64,000 nt of DNA. Source: Culicoidibacter larvae (GTDB lineage Bacteria; Bacillota_I; Bacilli_A; Culicoidibacterales; Culicoidibacteraceae). The stretch lies in NCBI RefSeq assembly GCF_005771635.1, contig NZ_VBWP01000001.1:186001-250000 (forward strand). The letters run 5' to 3'. Under the pieces are notes generated by a model. It did no database searches. It was not told the DNA's origin and saw only the letters and a list, made by a program, of their open reading frames with translations. A program made the position numbers and the translations under genes. This document shows positions 1 to 9,208 of this stretch, piece after piece (positions within the stretch are counted from its first letter, which is position 1; every line of letters begins with the position of its first letter).

Positions 1-912
1 TTCTTATTTTTAACTACAACGTTGACAACGGTATTGACGAGCTATGGCAATACTAAGCTGACTTTTCAGGCGAATACGGCAGGATTTGTTGCAAACATTG
101 TGCTTGATCCACTGCTGATTTTTGGTTTTGGTATAATTCCCGGATTTGGTGTTATTGGTGCGGCTTGGGCAACAACTTTGTCACGAATATTAACTTTGGC
201 AATCATGGTTATATTTGGCAATAAATATATAGTTGCCAGCCTTAAACAAAAAATCGATTTTAAGAAGATGTTTGAGGTGTGTAGAATCAGTGTTCCGGTC
301 ACTGTGCAACGAGTTATATTTATTTTTATTTCAATATATATGGCAAAAATCATTGTACAGTTTGGTACTGAAGCGATTGCTGTACAGAAAATTGGCATTC
401 AAATTGAGTCAATTTCTTATATGACCATTGGTGGAATTCAAGGCGCAATTGCTGCCTTTGTCGGCCAAAATTATGGCGCCAAACATATGGGTAGGATAAA
501 CTCAGGATTTAACTCAGCCCTAAAACTGGTAACGGTTTTTGGCATTATTATTTCACTGCTGTTTATTTTGTTCCCAAAACCATTATTTAGCATATTTATT
601 GACGAACCGGATGTTATTGAGATGGGGGTCGGTTATATGCAGGCTCTAGGCTTCTCGCAACTATTTATGTGTATTGAGCTATTATCGGTAGGTGCATTTA
701 ATGGTATGGGAAAAACCTATGCGCCGCCCATTGTTTCAATTATATTCTCAGCAGCACGAATTCCATTAGCAATCTTGCTATCTGGATTTATTGGACTTGA
801 AGGTATTTGGATTAGTATCAGCGTTACAAGTATTGTTAAAGGTATTTTACTAACTGCATGGTTTAAAATCATATCGAAGCGAGAAATGCGGGCAGCAAAA
901 GCCATAGCATGA
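1..912 (+). CDS. MATE family multidrug/Na+ efflux protein, C-terminal part
   Basis: The reading frame is open from the first base, so the gene starts outside the window and only about 303 residues are seen. It has long hydrophobic segments separated by short loops, a motif GGIQGAIAAFVGQNYGA typical of the second half of MATE transporters, and the late conserved GAFNGMGKTYAPP segment. MATE proteins have 12 membrane helices (about 450 residues) and export cationic drugs or metabolites in exchange for H+ or Na+. The substrate cannot be inferred. A hairpin terminator follows the stop codon. Confidence 0.85.
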   Translation, partial: FLFLTTTLTTVLTSYGNTKLTFQANTAGFVANIVLDPLLIFGFGIIPGFGVIGAAWATTLSRILTLAIMVIFGNKYIVASLKQKIDFKKMFEVCRISVPVTVQRVIFIFISIYMAKIIVQFGTEAIAVQKIGIQIESISYMTIGGIQGAIAAFVGQNYGAKHMGRINSGFNSALKLVTVFGIIISLLFILFPKPLFSIFIDEPDVIEMGVGYMQALGFSQLFMCIELLSVGAFNGMGKTYAPPIVSIIFSAARIPLAILLSGFIGLEGIWISISVTSIVKGILLTAWFKIISKREMRAAKAIA

Positions 913-950
913 TAGAAAAAGTTTATGAGGAAAACTCAAATAATTATTAT

Positions 951-982
951 AAAAGGGTTCAGCCGTAGTTGAACCCTTTTTG
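951..982 (+). terminator. Intrinsic terminator after the MATE gene
   Basis: The arms AAAAGGGTTC and GAACCCTTTTT form a stem around a short loop and end in a T-run, about 40 bases after the stop codon. Confidence 0.85.
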
Positions 983-1067
983 GTTTTACATTAAGTCTAT
1001 GATTCTTGATTTGAAACTAAAAGTATGATAGTCTTTAGGGCGTAGAATTTTATTAGGGGGCAATAAA

Positions 1068-2075
1068 ATGAAATTTATTAAAGGGCTGATTGCTTTGTTG
1101 GTTTTTACAGCGGCAAATGCAATTACTTTTAGCAATTCTTTATCAGTACAGGCAGCAGCAGATTATTATTATCAGGTAGATGTGAACTACTCACCAATGT
1201 CGTTTACTCAAGTAAATCCAGATGTACCATTACCAGAAGAGCTGCAAAATGTACCAATCAGTTATTCGCTAGCATTAGGAAAATCATTTTTTATATATGG
1301 TACAGATACAATTAATACAAAAATGAATACATTTACATACAATAACAATATTAATGGGGCTTCTAATAATTCGATGAAGTATTCATGGTCCAATTTTATT
1401 GATACATCAACGCAGCCGGCAACTGTTAATTACCTTGGATTCCGATTGGTTATTGAGTATAATACGGTTGCTAATAAAACAATAACGGTTATGTATGATA
1501 TTAAGTTTATTAATGCCGAACTTACGGTTAATTATCAGAATACAAACGGAGGAACGGTAACCTCTGCCCAAACTATTCGCGGTTCAGTTGGCGACTCATA
1601 CTCAGTTCAACCGGCAGATATAAGCGGGTATGATTTTGTACGTGCTGAAGGTGATCCGCAAAGCGGATTCCTGGGCACTGCTGCTCAGGTAGTTACTTTT
1701 ATATATGAAGCAACTCCGCTACCATTATTAAGCAATGTCCACGTGAACTATATTGATGAGGCAGGAAATAATATTATACCAATAAAATCATTCCAAGGTG
1801 AAGTTGGCACCGACTTTAACATTCAACCTGAAGCTATTGCCGGTTGGGAATTGGTAAACACGATTGGTAATCCAATCGGGCAATTCACAGCAGCTGATTT
1901 GCAGCTGAGCTTTGTTTATAAAAAAGTAGATACTGCTGATATAGTAAGCAACACATCAACAAATAATGATATCACATTACCGGTTACCGGAGAAGATAAC
2001 CTGAGCTATACTATTGCCGGATTGTTATTGATTAGCGGAACAGGATTTTTCTTAAATAAAGTCAATAAAAAATGA
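1068..2075 (+). CDS. LPXTG-anchored surface protein with MucBP-like repeats
   Basis: A 335-residue secreted protein. The N-terminus is a signal peptide (K-rich start, hydrophobic core, cleavage near VQAAA). The middle holds two MucBP-like units of about 65 residues: one begins near NAELTVNYQNTNGG and the other near NVHVNYIDEAGNN, each ending in TFIYE or SFVYK. The C-terminus has the sortase signal LPVTGE, a hydrophobic span and a KVNKK tail, so the protein should be covalently attached to peptidoglycan. MucBP domains are known to bind mucin or other glycans; the ligand here is unknown. The start is preceded by AGGGGG, the G-run site shared by the other LPXTG genes in this window. Confidence 0.88.
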   Translation: MKFIKGLIALLVFTAANAITFSNSLSVQAAADYYYQVDVNYSPMSFTQVNPDVPLPEELQNVPISYSLALGKSFFIYGTDTINTKMNTFTYNNNINGASNNSMKYSWSNFIDTSTQPATVNYLGFRLVIEYNTVANKTITVMYDIKFINAELTVNYQNTNGGTVTSAQTIRGSVGDSYSVQPADISGYDFVRAEGDPQSGFLGTAAQVVTFIYEATPLPLLSNVHVNYIDEAGNNIIPIKSFQGEVGTDFNIQPEAIAGWELVNTIGNPIGQFTAADLQLSFVYKKVDTADIVSNTSTNNDITLPVTGEDNLSYTIAGLLLISGTGFFLNKVNKK

Positions 2076-2112
2076 TGTAGTTAAAACTTAATTATTACTA
2101 CTTATATAGTTG

Positions 2113-2143
2113 AAAAAAGGTCCAAACAATTGGACTTTTTTTC
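2113..2143 (+). terminator. Intrinsic terminator
   Basis: AAAAAAGGTCCAA and TTGGACTTTTTTT pair around a 4-base loop after the first LPXTG gene. Confidence 0.85.
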
Positions 2144-2216
2144 ATAGTCTTTTTTGGTAAAATTAAAAAAGGAGCGTTGTTCGATCCAAATTAGCAAAAA
2201 AATAGGGGGAACTATA

Positions 2217-3506
2217 ATGAACAAATCCAGATTTTTACTAAAATCGTTTTCTTTTTTACTGTTGGCATGTTTGTGTCTCTTTACAGTTACGACATCAGTT
2301 AATGCTGCCAGTAATAAAAATATATACAATGATATTATGAAATCATATGAAGCTGCAATAGAAGCAAAAGATGCAATCAATAAACGGGCAGAATCACTAA
2401 ATCAAGTGATTGCTGCATTTTCAGATTTAGAGATTACGCTTGATAATGCTGATAGTATTCCAGCTCAAGTAGCAGCATGGCACGCAGATTTAGAGCAAGC
2501 GAGAAATAATTTTGAAACTGCGTACAATGAAAATTGGCCAATTATTAATGCATATCAAGAAGATTTAGAACAATATAATTTAAGTGGATATGCTCCGGAA
2601 GGAAATATTACTGTTGGATTTTCTAATGATAATTTTAATGTTACTGACTTTTTAGCAGAGATTGAGCAAACAGCAGTAGAGAATACAAGTTCAGCATTAT
2701 CTTATGGGAAATATTATGCAGCATATAATGAGTTTGTTGCAGCATTTGAAACATATACTACCGGTTGGCAGCCGAATAATCCGGGAGATCCGGCTAATGA
2801 CTTTAATAATGTTTGGAAACCGACAATCAATTCGATTTATGAGATGAATTTTGCTCCACTTGATTACACTGATCAGGAATTAAAGGCAATGTACAGTACC
2901 GAAGAATATGAGCAGTTTATTGAAACTTATGAAACTAAGGGAAGTGATGTGCTTGATAAAGTGTCAGTATACACAGATTATTTAGTATCACTTTCAAACA
3001 CGTTTGCTACAGCAAAGGATACCTTCGAAAGTAAGCTGAATGATTTTAATGCAGAGACAGGAAGCAGCTTAGTGTTTAAAAGAAATGCAGATTATTTAAT
3101 AATCGGATCGGAAAGTGCGCTTGAAGGATTGCAAAAAGCTTATGAATTTAATGTTGATGTTTTAAAAACAAGTATAAAAGGCGGTAGCAGATCAGTTTAT
3201 GATCACCTGTCTTACTTAGGTCAAATTAGATATGCCGGGGTTGTTTCTGGACAAAGAAACATTGAGAAAATTGTTGCTCCGGAATATACAGCTATTCAAT
3301 TTTCTGACTCAATTCCGATGATTGAAGTATATAAACCACTGGTTGTTGAAACTATTGAGCCGCCGGTTACGGAGGGAACGCCACCAGGTTCGGCAACTAC
3401 AGTTTTACCAACGACTGGTAGTAATCATGTAGAACTACTAATCTCAGGTACAGCATTAATAGCATTCAGTGCGTTAGCACTGATGGTAATTAAAAATAAG
3501 AAATAA
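2217..3506 (+). CDS. LPXTG-anchored helical surface protein, function unknown
   Basis: The frame is open from 2154, but the ATG at 2217 follows AGGGGGA at a good distance and begins a signal peptide (MNKSRFLLKSFSF, cleavage near VNAAS), so it is the likely start (429 residues). The mature part is acidic and mostly alpha-helical in character, rich in Ala, Glu, Asn and Tyr, with heptad-like stretches such as residues 30-80. The C-terminus is LPTTGS, a hydrophobic span and KNKK. I recognise no enzymatic domain. It lies between two other wall-anchored proteins, so the three may form a surface-protein locus. Confidence 0.82.
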   Translation: MNKSRFLLKSFSFLLLACLCLFTVTTSVNAASNKNIYNDIMKSYEAAIEAKDAINKRAESLNQVIAAFSDLEITLDNADSIPAQVAAWHADLEQARNNFETAYNENWPIINAYQEDLEQYNLSGYAPEGNITVGFSNDNFNVTDFLAEIEQTAVENTSSALSYGKYYAAYNEFVAAFETYTTGWQPNNPGDPANDFNNVWKPTINSIYEMNFAPLDYTDQELKAMYSTEEYEQFIETYETKGSDVLDKVSVYTDYLVSLSNTFATAKDTFESKLNDFNAETGSSLVFKRNADYLIIGSESALEGLQKAYEFNVDVLKTSIKGGSRSVYDHLSYLGQIRYAGVVSGQRNIEKIVAPEYTAIQFSDSIPMIEVYKPLVVETIEPPVTEGTPPGSATTVLPTTGSNHVELLISGTALIAFSALALMVIKNKK

Positions 3507-3543
3507 GTCAATATTATTGATTGAAACGATATGTGTATAAACT

Positions 3544-3577
3544 AAAAAAAGCCTACATCCGAGGATGTGGGCTTTTT
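3544..3577. terminator. Bidirectional terminator between convergent LPXTG genes
   Basis: GCCTACATCC pairs with GGATGTGGGC, with an A-run on the left and a T-run on the right, so it can end transcription from both the 2217 gene and the minus-strand 3584 gene. Confidence 0.88.
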
Positions 3578-3583
3578 AAATGC

Positions 3584-5071
3584 TTATTTGCGTTTTCTCA
3601 ATAATAATGTTCCAGCGGCTGCAATTGCTAATCCGCCAAGAGCAATTTGGATGAGCCAAGCATCTGACTGGCCAGTTACAGGTAAGGAACTGTTTGAGTC
3701 ACTTGAATCTGTTGGCGTCCATTTTGCATATAAAGTCATATCGCTTGTTACAATATCAGAATTAAAGTTCCATAATGTTGTTAACGCTGCATCTGTATAC
3801 CAGCCGGCGAAGGTGAAGCCATCACGAGTTGGTGCAGTTGGTGCGATAATGGTTGCGCCATCAGCAATGTCTAATAGTGATGCGACTGCTGTTCCGCCAT
3901 TTGATTCAAAATCAACTGTAAATGTAACGGCAGCAGTGCCAACCAACGCATAATTATATGTTAATTCTATGCGATGTTCCAAAGCGAAGTTTGCTGGTGT
4001 CCACCAATATGATGGATATTCAGGTGCATCGAATGGATCTTCAGCAGCGTGGAATGGATAAGCACTCAGTTTTGCTTTTGCTGCAGCATCTGTAAGGTCA
4101 AGTGTTTCACTGATACGTGCGTTTTTCCATGTTGGAACTGAACCGGTAAACCCAATTGAAGCGCCACCGGTCATTGAGCTACTATTGCCAGGCTTCACAG
4201 CTGGCGATCCTAAATCATCAACAGCATAGAATCCAGCTAGTAGAACGGTCCCACTTAGGTCAGCAGGAACAACAAACTTACTTGTTTCAGTGAAGTTCCC
4301 GGCGGCATCATACATACCATAATATGCAAGCTGACCAACCCGAGCGCTTGATGTGTAGGTATCTGAGAATTGACCCACTGATTTAAAGTCAATTTCTTGA
4401 CCTACTACAGCATTAAAGTTTGTTGATAAACTATTTACTTGCCAGTATTCAGTTAAAGCTTCGATATCAGTTCTTGATTTGCCAACCGGATTCGGCTGAG
4501 CCGGTAAATCCTGACGGTTTTGATATTTTTTAGCTGAAACATTATAACGTTTTACTTCAGCAACTAATACTTTAACTGTATATGTTGAGTCAGTGCCATC
4601 ATATGCCGGTACATCGCTGTACACTGAACGATCAGTTGCGCTATATGGTACTAACTTATATGTTGTTGGAATTGTTTGGCCAAAAGTTTGGTTTACTGTT
4701 GCTACATTCATCACGTAGTCGCTTACGGAATCATAATAGTCAGCATAACCTTCATCTGCACCGATGAAGGTACTTTGTGTATAATCACCCAAATAATACT
4801 CTATGCGGACTTTTTGGCGATAACGCGCAACTTCAATACTTGTTAATTGATATAAACCAGTACCTTGTTGCACATCTACTAAATCAACACCAAGTGCGTC
4901 AGTTAATAAGTTTGTTTCAACATCGCGGTCTAAACCTCTGGTTGACTCAACTTCTTGACCAGCGTAATCACTGATCACCTTAAATTCATCATTTGCTGCT
5001 TGGACCGGTAAGCTGAAGAAACTAACAGCAAATAAGGTCAAGGCAAAAAAACTATATACTAATTTTTTCAA
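3584..5071 (-). CDS. LPXTG-anchored surface protein with a Listeria-Bacteroides type repeat
   Basis: The best start is TTG at 5071, followed by KKLVYSFFALTLF and preceded by AGGGGG at 7 bases; an upstream ATG at 5107 would put odd residues before the signal peptide. The mature protein (495 residues with signal, cleavage near VQAAN) has a long region I do not recognise. It then has one Listeria-Bacteroides repeat of about 70 residues near the end, with the hallmarks FESNGG, GFTFAGWYTD and MTLYAKW. The wall signal is LPVTGQ, a hydrophobic helix and RKRK. That repeat has a beta-grasp fold and is common in adhesins and internalins. Role inferred: surface adhesion. Confidence 0.85.
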   Translation of the reverse strand: MKKLVYSFFALTLFAVSFFSLPVQAANDEFKVISDYAGQEVESTRGLDRDVETNLLTDALGVDLVDVQQGTGLYQLTSIEVARYRQKVRIEYYLGDYTQSTFIGADEGYADYYDSVSDYVMNVATVNQTFGQTIPTTYKLVPYSATDRSVYSDVPAYDGTDSTYTVKVLVAEVKRYNVSAKKYQNRQDLPAQPNPVGKSRTDIEALTEYWQVNSLSTNFNAVVGQEIDFKSVGQFSDTYTSSARVGQLAYYGMYDAAGNFTETSKFVVPADLSGTVLLAGFYAVDDLGSPAVKPGNSSSMTGGASIGFTGSVPTWKNARISETLDLTDAAAKAKLSAYPFHAAEDPFDAPEYPSYWWTPANFALEHRIELTYNYALVGTAAVTFTVDFESNGGTAVASLLDIADGATIIAPTAPTRDGFTFAGWYTDAALTTLWNFNSDIVTSDMTLYAKWTPTDSSDSNSSLPVTGQSDAWLIQIALGGLAIAAAGTLLLRKRK

Positions 5072-5204
5072 AATAGTACCCCCTATACTATATAACATTA
5101 GTCTCATTATAATGTTATGAGCGAGCCAAAGTCAAGGAAGCTGAGAAATTAAGACAATATACGTAATGGTGCAACAATTTAAGTTTTTTTAAAAATAAAG
5201 GTAT

Positions 5205-5241
5205 AAAAAGTCACAGCCGAAATGGAGCTGTGACTTTTTTA
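5205..5241. terminator. Hairpin with A-run and T-run upstream of the 5314 gene
   Basis: AAAAAGTCACAGC pairs with GCTGTGACTTTTTT. It stands about 135 bases upstream of the start of the minus-strand LPXTG gene and before the 5314 gene, so it does not directly follow a recognised gene. Confidence 0.7.
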
Positions 5242-5313
5242 GTTTTCCATAATAGCGTATAATAGAAGTATAGAGATTCGCGGGGGGATAATTTATTTAG
5301 GGCGTGAATTTTA

Positions 5314-6258
5314 ATGCAGAAGTTACTTTCGAAAAAAGACTGGAAAAAGGTTTTTCGTCATTTTGTTATTATTGATTGTGCGATTCGTGAGCATAATATT
5401 GTTTATTTTTTAATACAGCATTATAAGAATGAGCGAGTACGTCAGGTTGTTTTAATTGATGATGACCACGAAACTCTTGATTATGCTTACTTTGATCTTG
5501 GTGCAATTTCCATGAGTCTTATTGGGGCAGCACAGAAGCCAATCTCGCAGGGCTTGAGGATTGGCTGTCTTGGTGGCGCTGTATTTCCTGCCGGTGGCGG
5601 TAAATCTGAATGGGATTCGGAGTGGGTTGGCGATGATATGCCAACGGCAGTAAATCGGATTAAAATGATTGATGGTTATGCCTGGGCGGTTGGATTGCAG
5701 CGATTTGTTTCTAAGCGGATAGATATAGGACGGTGGCAAGTGATGACTTGCACAGCTGAGGAAGTCGTTGAAGAGGAGGATGCTTTCACGCAGAGCTTTG
5801 AAGATATTGCTGGCTTCTCTGAACGGGATATCTATATTGTTGGCGGCAAAGGTGAAGTGTGGCATTATGATGGCAGAGACTGGAAACAGTGTCAGTTTCC
5901 AAGTGATGAACGGTTATATCATGTAGCATGCGGTAATGATGGTTTCGTTTATGTTGCGAGCAAAGAAGCGATTTGGTGCGGCAAGATGGATGATTGGGAA
6001 TTGGTCCGAGAACTGAAACTTGATTATCAAGGATTAAACGATTTATGCTGGTTTGATAATCGTTTGTGGGGAATCGGAGACCATACATTTTTTATCTGGG
6101 ATGGTAGCGATGTTGCAGACCATATAGTTATTGATGGTGAGGATTGTGTTCCCCATGGTTGTATGGATAGTACGGAGGACTTGCTTTTGATTTGTGGGCA
6201 TTCAACAGCCTGGGCTTTTGATGGCCGGGATTGGGTTAATATTATTCCTAGGTTTTAA
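5314..6258 (+). CDS. Hypothetical protein, possible beta-propeller
   Basis: A 314-residue soluble protein that I do not recognise. From about residue 100 it contains repeated blocks ending in a tryptophan/aspartate turn (GEVWHYDGRDWKQCQF, AIWCGKMDDWELVRE, TFFIWDGSDV, AWAFDGRDWVNI), which look like blades of a WD/Kelch/Sel1-independent beta-propeller. The N-terminal 90 residues look different (HFVIIDCAIREHNIVYFLI). There is no signal peptide or membrane span. It stands alone, with AGGGCG before the ATG. Function unknown. Confidence 0.6.
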   Translation: MQKLLSKKDWKKVFRHFVIIDCAIREHNIVYFLIQHYKNERVRQVVLIDDDHETLDYAYFDLGAISMSLIGAAQKPISQGLRIGCLGGAVFPAGGGKSEWDSEWVGDDMPTAVNRIKMIDGYAWAVGLQRFVSKRIDIGRWQVMTCTAEEVVEEEDAFTQSFEDIAGFSERDIYIVGGKGEVWHYDGRDWKQCQFPSDERLYHVACGNDGFVYVASKEAIWCGKMDDWELVRELKLDYQGLNDLCWFDNRLWGIGDHTFFIWDGSDVADHIVIDGEDCVPHGCMDSTEDLLLICGHSTAWAFDGRDWVNIIPRF

Positions 6259-6378
6259 GCAAGTTCATTATTTTTAAAATTGACTATGCTTCTTTAGGGA
6301 AAATGGTATAATAAAAAGACTTGTTAGAGTCAGTACTCCATGCATTATTCGAACTTGATAAAAGAAAAGGTGATTCTG

Positions 6379-6782
6379 ATGAAAAAAATAAACTAGTTAT
6401 TATAGTTGGGATATTATTTCTTTTACTAGGTTCAATATTCGGTGGAACGCTATATTTGCTGGAATGGGATAAAGCAATGCTATGGGAACACGGGAAAATT
6501 GATTATTTGACGCAGTATGCTAATATTTATAATTGTATTCGTGATAGTGAAGCAGTTCTGATGATATGTGGATTTGTAATATTACTATTACTATTCATAG
6601 TAGCTATTATTGGTTTATTGAGATATAAGCAAAATAAATTGATATTTATAGTCACCATTGTTGGTGTATTATTGGCGCCGTTGGTAATGGTTGGCTATTA
6701 TATGATTATGTGGGCGATCCCACTCTTTATTGTAGGTTGTATTGTTTTTGCGTTATTTTGTTTCTTTTTTAGGAAGGTTTAA
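6379..6782 (+). CDS. Small membrane protein with start out of frame by one base
   Basis: A frame open from about 6321 encodes four hydrophobic helices (LVIIVGILFLLLG, AVLMICGFVILLLLF, IFIVTIVGVLLAPLV, MWAIPLFIVGCIVF). The only well-placed start, ATG at 6379 behind AAAAGGTGAT, is followed by seven A's and leads to a stop within five codons. With eight A's it would read MKKNKLVIIVG and join the membrane frame exactly (134 residues). The alternative TTG at 6321 has no ribosome binding site. So either there is a one-base deletion, a sequence error, or slippage in the A-run. Function unknown. Confidence 0.5.
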
Positions 6783-6816
6783 ACGCCTCGCTGCTAGTCA
6801 GCGAGGCGTTTTTTCT
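6781..6816 (+). terminator. Intrinsic terminator
   Basis: AACGCCTCGCTG and CAGCGAGGCGTT form a 12-bp stem with a 5-base loop followed by TTTT, overlapping the end of the membrane protein gene. Confidence 0.9.
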
Positions 6817-6895
6817 TTGGCCAATTGCAAAAAAGATTTACAAATGGGAAATTATGGTTTAGTATTAAAATATTATACTTAAGGAGGATACGTAT

Positions 6896-7624
6896 ATGAG
6901 TAAGGTGAAAATTGGTATTAGCAGTGCTTTTGTTTTCGATGCAAATTATGTGTTTCCCGGATATCCGCGCTTGGGATTAAATGAGGATTATTCACGTTCG
7001 GTGCAGGCGGCTGGCGGAGTGCCGGTGGTTTTACCGATTACTGCTGATTATGAGGTGGCTAAGGTACAGGTGGCAATGGTGGATGCGTTATTGCTTTCTG
7101 GAGGTCAGGATGTAAACCCTCAGGAATACGGGCAAGAGCCAATGACATTGCTTGGTGAGAATTCAGTTGAGCGTGATGTTTTTGAAAAGTTACTGTTAAA
7201 GGCTGCTCTTGAGTTAAATAAGCCGGTGATGGGAATTTGCCGTGGGATGCAGATTATGAATGTGTATTTTGGTGGGACGCTTTTCCAGGATAATTCGCTG
7301 AAAGAGGGTGCTTATATTAAGCATGATCAGCGCGTGAATCCAGCGCAGCCAACCCATAAGGCAAATATCGCAGAGGAGTCTGTCTTGTTTAAGGCAACCG
7401 GGAAAACGTCGTTTACTATTAATAGTTTTCATCATCAGAGTGTTGATCGGGTCGCCGAGGGATTTAAGGTGACAGCAGTCGCTGAAGATGGTGTTATTGA
7501 AGCGATGGAAGCAATGGATGGCAAACGGATGTTTGCGGTGCAGTGGCATCCGGAGATGCTGAGTTGGGAAAACCGCGAGGCGCAAGAAATTTTCAGATAT
7601 TTTATACAGTATGTAAGGGATTGA
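6896..7624 (+). CDS. Gamma-glutamyl-gamma-aminobutyrate hydrolase family protein (peptidase C26)
   Basis: A class I glutamine amidotransferase-like hydrolase of 242 residues, the normal family size. The nucleophile elbow is GICRGMQ (Cys115) and the His/Glu partners are in QWHPE (His218, Glu220). The GGQD motif near residue 69 is typical of the PuuD branch, which hydrolyses gamma-glutamyl-GABA or other gamma-glutamyl amides. AAGGAGG precedes the ATG. The permease gene starts 4 bases after its stop, so the pair probably imports and cleaves a gamma-glutamyl or related amino compound. The exact substrate is an inference. Confidence 0.85.
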   Translation: MSKVKIGISSAFVFDANYVFPGYPRLGLNEDYSRSVQAAGGVPVVLPITADYEVAKVQVAMVDALLLSGGQDVNPQEYGQEPMTLLGENSVERDVFEKLLLKAALELNKPVMGICRGMQIMNVYFGGTLFQDNSLKEGAYIKHDQRVNPAQPTHKANIAEESVLFKATGKTSFTINSFHHQSVDRVAEGFKVTAVAEDGVIEAMEAMDGKRMFAVQWHPEMLSWENREAQEIFRYFIQYVRD

Positions 7625-7628
7625 TGGT

Positions 7629-9059
7629 ATGAGTAGTAAGACGATTAAGAAACTTGGATTTTGGAGTATAGTTTTATATGGAGTAAACTCTATTATTGGA
7701 ACCGGGATATTTTTGACGCCGGGAACCGTAATTAAGCAAGCAGGTACTTTGGCACCGCTTGCTTATATATTAGCTGGAGTTTTCGCGGTAGTGCTGGCAG
7801 TTGTGTTTGCGACAGCTGCAAAGTATACTAAGGCCAACGGTGCGGCGTTTGCCTATACAACGGCAGCTTTTGGTGATAATGTTGGTATTTATGTAGGGAT
7901 TACCCGGGCGATTTCAGGCGGAATTGCATGGGGAGTTATGGCAACAGCGGTAACGAAAACCTTATGTGAAATATTTTTACATGAACAGGTTGTTCAGAGC
8001 AGCAATGCTAATATGTATTATCTGATTGGTTTGTTCATTTTATTCGCGATTCTGTTGATTATCAACTTTTCTGGGACTAAAGTGGTTGAATGGGTTAATA
8101 ATATTTCAACTGTTGGTAAGTTGGCAGCTTTAGGATTATTTGTCATTGCCGGGATTGGGATTATTATTTTCTACCATGTAAATAATTACTCGCAAGCAGC
8201 ATCGGCTGATGTTTATACAGCGGTGCCAATGTCGCTGTTTGGCTTTTTCACGCTTGGACAAAATGATTGGACCGGACTTATCGTAGCAACAATCAGTGCT
8301 TTATATGCCTTTACCGGGTTTGAGTCAATCGCCAATGCGGCGGAAGACATGGAGGAACCGGATAAAACTTTACCAAAAGCGATTCCTATTTCAATTGTTA
8401 TTGTTGGCGTTGCTTATATTTCAGTTATTGTTGTTGGTATGTTCCTTGGACCGGAAGCAATCGCAACTTCAAGTGATACGGTAAAATTAGCAGCAGTTAT
8501 TGGCAATGATGCTTTAAAGATGATTATTGTCCTTGGAGCGGTCGTGTCAATGTTTGGTATTAATGTTGCTGCTTCATTTGGTTCACCACGGATATTTGTT
8601 GCCTTGGCAGATAAAGGTGTGCTGCCAAAGGTTATTTCAAAACAATCAAAACGTGGTGTGCCGGTATTAGCATTTATTATTACCGCAGCTTTAGCATTAA
8701 CTTTCCCGATTGCTTTAGGATTTGATGTTTCATCATTAGCGGGACTTAGTGTTATTGTTCGTTTTATTCAGTATATCTTAGTACCGATTGCAGTAATTGT
8801 TATGGCAAAAAGCACAGCGAGCAAATGGGTGAATGTGAAGCGAGGAACGATGACTGATTTTGTATTGCCGGTTATAGCCGTTTTAGCAAGTGTCTTCTTG
8901 GCAGTTATGTATAACTATAAATCGATTTTGTTTGTTGGTGGCGATATGGCTAACGGACTGAATATACTATCAGTAACCGCAATTTGTTTGTTATTTGTAG
9001 TAGTGCCAGTGTGTACCTATCTGTATTATTATATGGTTGGTAAAAAACGCGTGGCGTAA
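7629..9059 (+). CDS. APC superfamily amino acid permease
   Basis: 476 residues with about 12 hydrophobic helices. The first helix carries the unwound motif GVNSIIGTGIFLTPG, which binds the substrate backbone in APC transporters, and helix 6 has YAFTGFESIANAAEDMEEP, another family signature. It is directly downstream of and surely co-transcribed with the C26 hydrolase, suggesting uptake or exchange of an amino acid released or used by that enzyme. A strong terminator follows. Confidence 0.88.
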   Translation: MSSKTIKKLGFWSIVLYGVNSIIGTGIFLTPGTVIKQAGTLAPLAYILAGVFAVVLAVVFATAAKYTKANGAAFAYTTAAFGDNVGIYVGITRAISGGIAWGVMATAVTKTLCEIFLHEQVVQSSNANMYYLIGLFILFAILLIINFSGTKVVEWVNNISTVGKLAALGLFVIAGIGIIIFYHVNNYSQAASADVYTAVPMSLFGFFTLGQNDWTGLIVATISALYAFTGFESIANAAEDMEEPDKTLPKAIPISIVIVGVAYISVIVVGMFLGPEAIATSSDTVKLAAVIGNDALKMIIVLGAVVSMFGINVAASFGSPRIFVALADKGVLPKVISKQSKRGVPVLAFIITAALALTFPIALGFDVSSLAGLSVIVRFIQYILVPIAVIVMAKSTASKWVNVKRGTMTDFVLPVIAVLASVFLAVMYNYKSILFVGGDMANGLNILSVTAICLLFVVVPVCTYLYYYMVGKKRVA

Positions 9060-9079
9060 TTTTTTTAAAAGAAGTGAAG

Positions 9080-9111
9080 AAAAGGGCGGATGCTGGTCAT
9101 CCGCCCTTTTC
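9080..9111 (+). terminator. Intrinsic terminator
   Basis: AAAAGGGCGGATG pairs with CATCCGCCCTTTT around CTGGT. Confidence 0.9.
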
Positions 9112-9142
9112 CTATTTTCCTCGATATAGGATTTCGCTTTTC

Positions 9143-9172
9143 TTGTGTTTTTCCGGCTTCACCAAGTATAAT
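9143..9172 (+). promoter_or_regulatory. Promoter of the DeoR-type regulator
   Basis: TTGTGT and TATAAT are separated by 18 bases, and the -10 lies 37 bases upstream of the ATG. Confidence 0.65.
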
Positions 9173-9208
9173 AAGGGTATATGGTTTGAGCGAAAGCGAG
9201 GGATATTC

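Noticed and set aside
5225-5263. Promoter at TATAAT 5258 for the propeller-like gene
   Set aside because: The -10 box is perfect, but no -35 at 16-18 bases is recognisable because a T-run occupies that spot.
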